A stretch of DNA of 7,088 bases from Candidatus Zixiibacteriota bacterium (lineage in GTDB: Bacteria; Zixibacteria; MSB-5A5; RBG-16-43-9), in the NCBI GenBank assembly GCA_029858245.1, contig JAOUFL010000123.1, forward strand, positions 1 to 7,088, given 5' to 3'. The position numbers were made by a program, and so were the translations under genes. The notes beneath the pieces are model-generated. The model was not told where the DNA came from and searched no databases. It saw only the letters and a list, made by a program, of their open reading frames with translations. Shown in pieces: positions 5,963 to 7,088 of the stretch (the stretch's first letter is position 1; each line of letters opens with the position of its first letter).

Positions 5963-7088
5963 TCTCACCTCTTATTATAAGCGGGATAAACTTACCCTCT
6001 TTTTTTGGGGGCTTTTAGCTATAATACTGATTTTAAGATTATTCTCTCTGCAGGTTATCGATTACTCATATTATCGCAAAATGTCAGAGGAGAATAGAAT
6101 AAGATTGATCTTCGTCCCCGCTTCAAGAGGGATGATCTTTGATCGAAATAATATAAGAATGGTTACCAACCGTACTACATACTCTCTTTTTCTACTGCCT
6201 TATGAGGTTCCTGATTTAGACCAACTCATCCAAAGAGTTTCTTCGGTGTTGAACATTGACGAATCCGCATTAAAGGAAAAGATAAAAAGCAGCTGGGTAA
6301 ATCAGTTCACTCCAATCAGGTTAAGGAAGGATGTGAATTTTGAGACCATAAGCAAGCTGGAGGAACAGAATGAGGATTTTCCAGGGATAATCTATCAAAC
6401 CGAGAAGATAAGAGATTATCCCAACTCTTACTGGGCAGGTCATCTTTTCGGATATGTGGGAGAAGTTTCCCAGAAGGATATTGAAAAGTCAAAAGGGAAA
6501 CGCAGAAGAGCAGGAAGTGCCACAGGGAAAGAAGGTCTGGAGAAGGAATATAACGATTTACTTGAGGGGGAGGAAGGGATAAGTTATTTAGAGATTAGCG
6601 CAAGCGGAAAAATTCTGGGTGCTCTTAAGGATAAAAAATCTCAACCTTCAAAAACCGGATCAGATCTGGTCTTGTCCATAGATTATAAGCTTCAGGTTGA
6701 AGCGGAATCTGCGCTGAGTCAATTTAATTCTGGAGCATTGGTGGCAATGGATCCACAAAATGGAGAGGTATTGGCTCTGGTGAGCAAGCCGGGTTTTGAT
6801 CCCAACCAGTTCAGCACGACTCTGGACGAGAAGACCTGGCAATCTTTAGTTAATGATCCTGCGCATCCTTTAATTAACAGAACCATTCAGGGGGTTTATC
6901 CACCCGGATCAATCTTTAAATTAGTAACCCTGGCTGGTGCCTTAGAGGATAAAATCATTGACCCCAATACCACTTTTAATTGTAATGGCAGCTATTTTTT
7001 TGGGAACAGGATTTTTAAATGCTGGGAACCCAGGGGGCATGGAAGTGTAAGTATGCTTAAAGCCGTAGCGCAGTCCTGTGATGTTTAT
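5952..7088 (+). CDS. mrdA: Penicillin-binding protein 2 (elongation transpeptidase), 3' end outside window
   Basis: The frame is open from the ATG at 5952 to the window end, giving the first 379 residues of a protein usually near 600. PBP2 is the monofunctional (class B) DD-transpeptidase that cross-links side-wall peptidoglycan with RodA. It has one N-terminal membrane helix (about 15-33). The pedestal domain shows FVPASRGMIFDRNNIRMVTN (54-73), IRDYPNSYWAGHLFGYVGEV (153-172) and GKEGLEKEYNDLLEG (192-206). The transpeptidase domain begins with GALVAMDPQNGEVLALVSKP (261-280). The catalytic SxxK is SIFK (Ser320, Lys323) in YPPGSIFKLVT. The second motif is SCD (375-377) in AQSCDVY, the form common in PBP2. 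The KTG motif lies beyond the window. FKCWEPRGHG (355-364) is also typical of PBP2 rather than FtsI. The ATG lies inside the end of mreD; no strong ribosome binding site is seen. rodA may follow. Confidence 0.95.
   Translation, partial: MTDNLTSYYKRDKLTLFFWGLLAIILILRLFSLQVIDYSYYRKMSEENRIRLIFVPASRGMIFDRNNIRMVTNRTTYSLFLLPYEVPDLDQLIQRVSSVLNIDESALKEKIKSSWVNQFTPIRLRKDVNFETISKLEEQNEDFPGIIYQTEKIRDYPNSYWAGHLFGYVGEVSQKDIEKSKGKRRRAGSATGKEGLEKEYNDLLEGEEGISYLEISASGKILGALKDKKSQPSKTGSDLVLSIDYKLQVEAESALSQFNSGALVAMDPQNGEVLALVSKPGFDPNQFSTTLDEKTWQSLVNDPAHPLINRTIQGVYPPGSIFKLVTLAGALEDKIIDPNTTFNCNGSYFFGNRIFKCWEPRGHGSVSMLKAVAQSCDVY

Noticed and set aside
7074..7082. SCD in place of SxN in the PBP2 transpeptidase
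   Set aside because: SxD at this motif is normal for PBP2 (E. coli has SSD), so it is not a defect.

Overview
The window is a densely packed, single-strand (+) block of cell-envelope genes from a bacterium, with no RNA gene, mobile element, CRISPR array or integration scar that I can see. Base composition is moderately AT-rich (about 40% GC by eye), arginine is often AGA/AGG, and TTG starts are common. The MreC-MreD-PBP2 elongation genes point to a rod-shaped peptidoglycan-containing bacterium. The arrangement is not one I recognise from a well-studied genus. An uncultured Gram-negative-type lineage (FCB-like or another candidate phylum) is a reasonable but weak guess.

Region A (1-4022) is a run of genes for membrane-linked sugar chemistry that ends in a fatty-acid synthesis gene. 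It holds the C-terminus of a YfhO-family membrane protein, a Dpm1-type polyprenyl-phosphate sugar synthase, a WbbL-like GT2 glycosyltransferase, a WecA/TagO-type polyprenyl-phosphate sugar-1-phosphate transferase, and accA (carboxyltransferase alpha subunit of acetyl-CoA carboxylase). Three of the four junctions are ATGA overlaps of stop and start. The fourth is a 21-base gap with a good ribosome binding site before a TTG start. This looks like one transcription unit.

The only substantial gap (4023-4132, 110 bases) carries a plausible sigma-70-like promoter and no convincing terminator.

Region B (4133-7088) reads ptsN-like (EIIA-Ntr / fructose-type IIA), mreC, mreD, mrdA (PBP2, cut by the window end). 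mreC follows ptsN by 25 bases, and the mre/mrd genes overlap one another. mreB, which often precedes mreC, is not here; the PTS IIA gene sits in its place.

Taken together, region A would make lipid-linked sugars and glycans: a WecA-like enzyme loads the first sugar, a WbbL-like enzyme adds the next, and a Dpm1-like enzyme makes polyprenyl-P-sugar that a YfhO-type membrane transferase could use outside the membrane. AccA supplies malonyl-CoA for lipids. Region B builds the side-wall elongation machine. The most interesting ideas are the YfhO/Dpm1 pairing as a possible extracytoplasmic glycosylation module, and the linkage of accA and a PTS phospho-acceptor to envelope synthesis. Every gene belongs to a known family, and I do not see evidence for a wholly new system.
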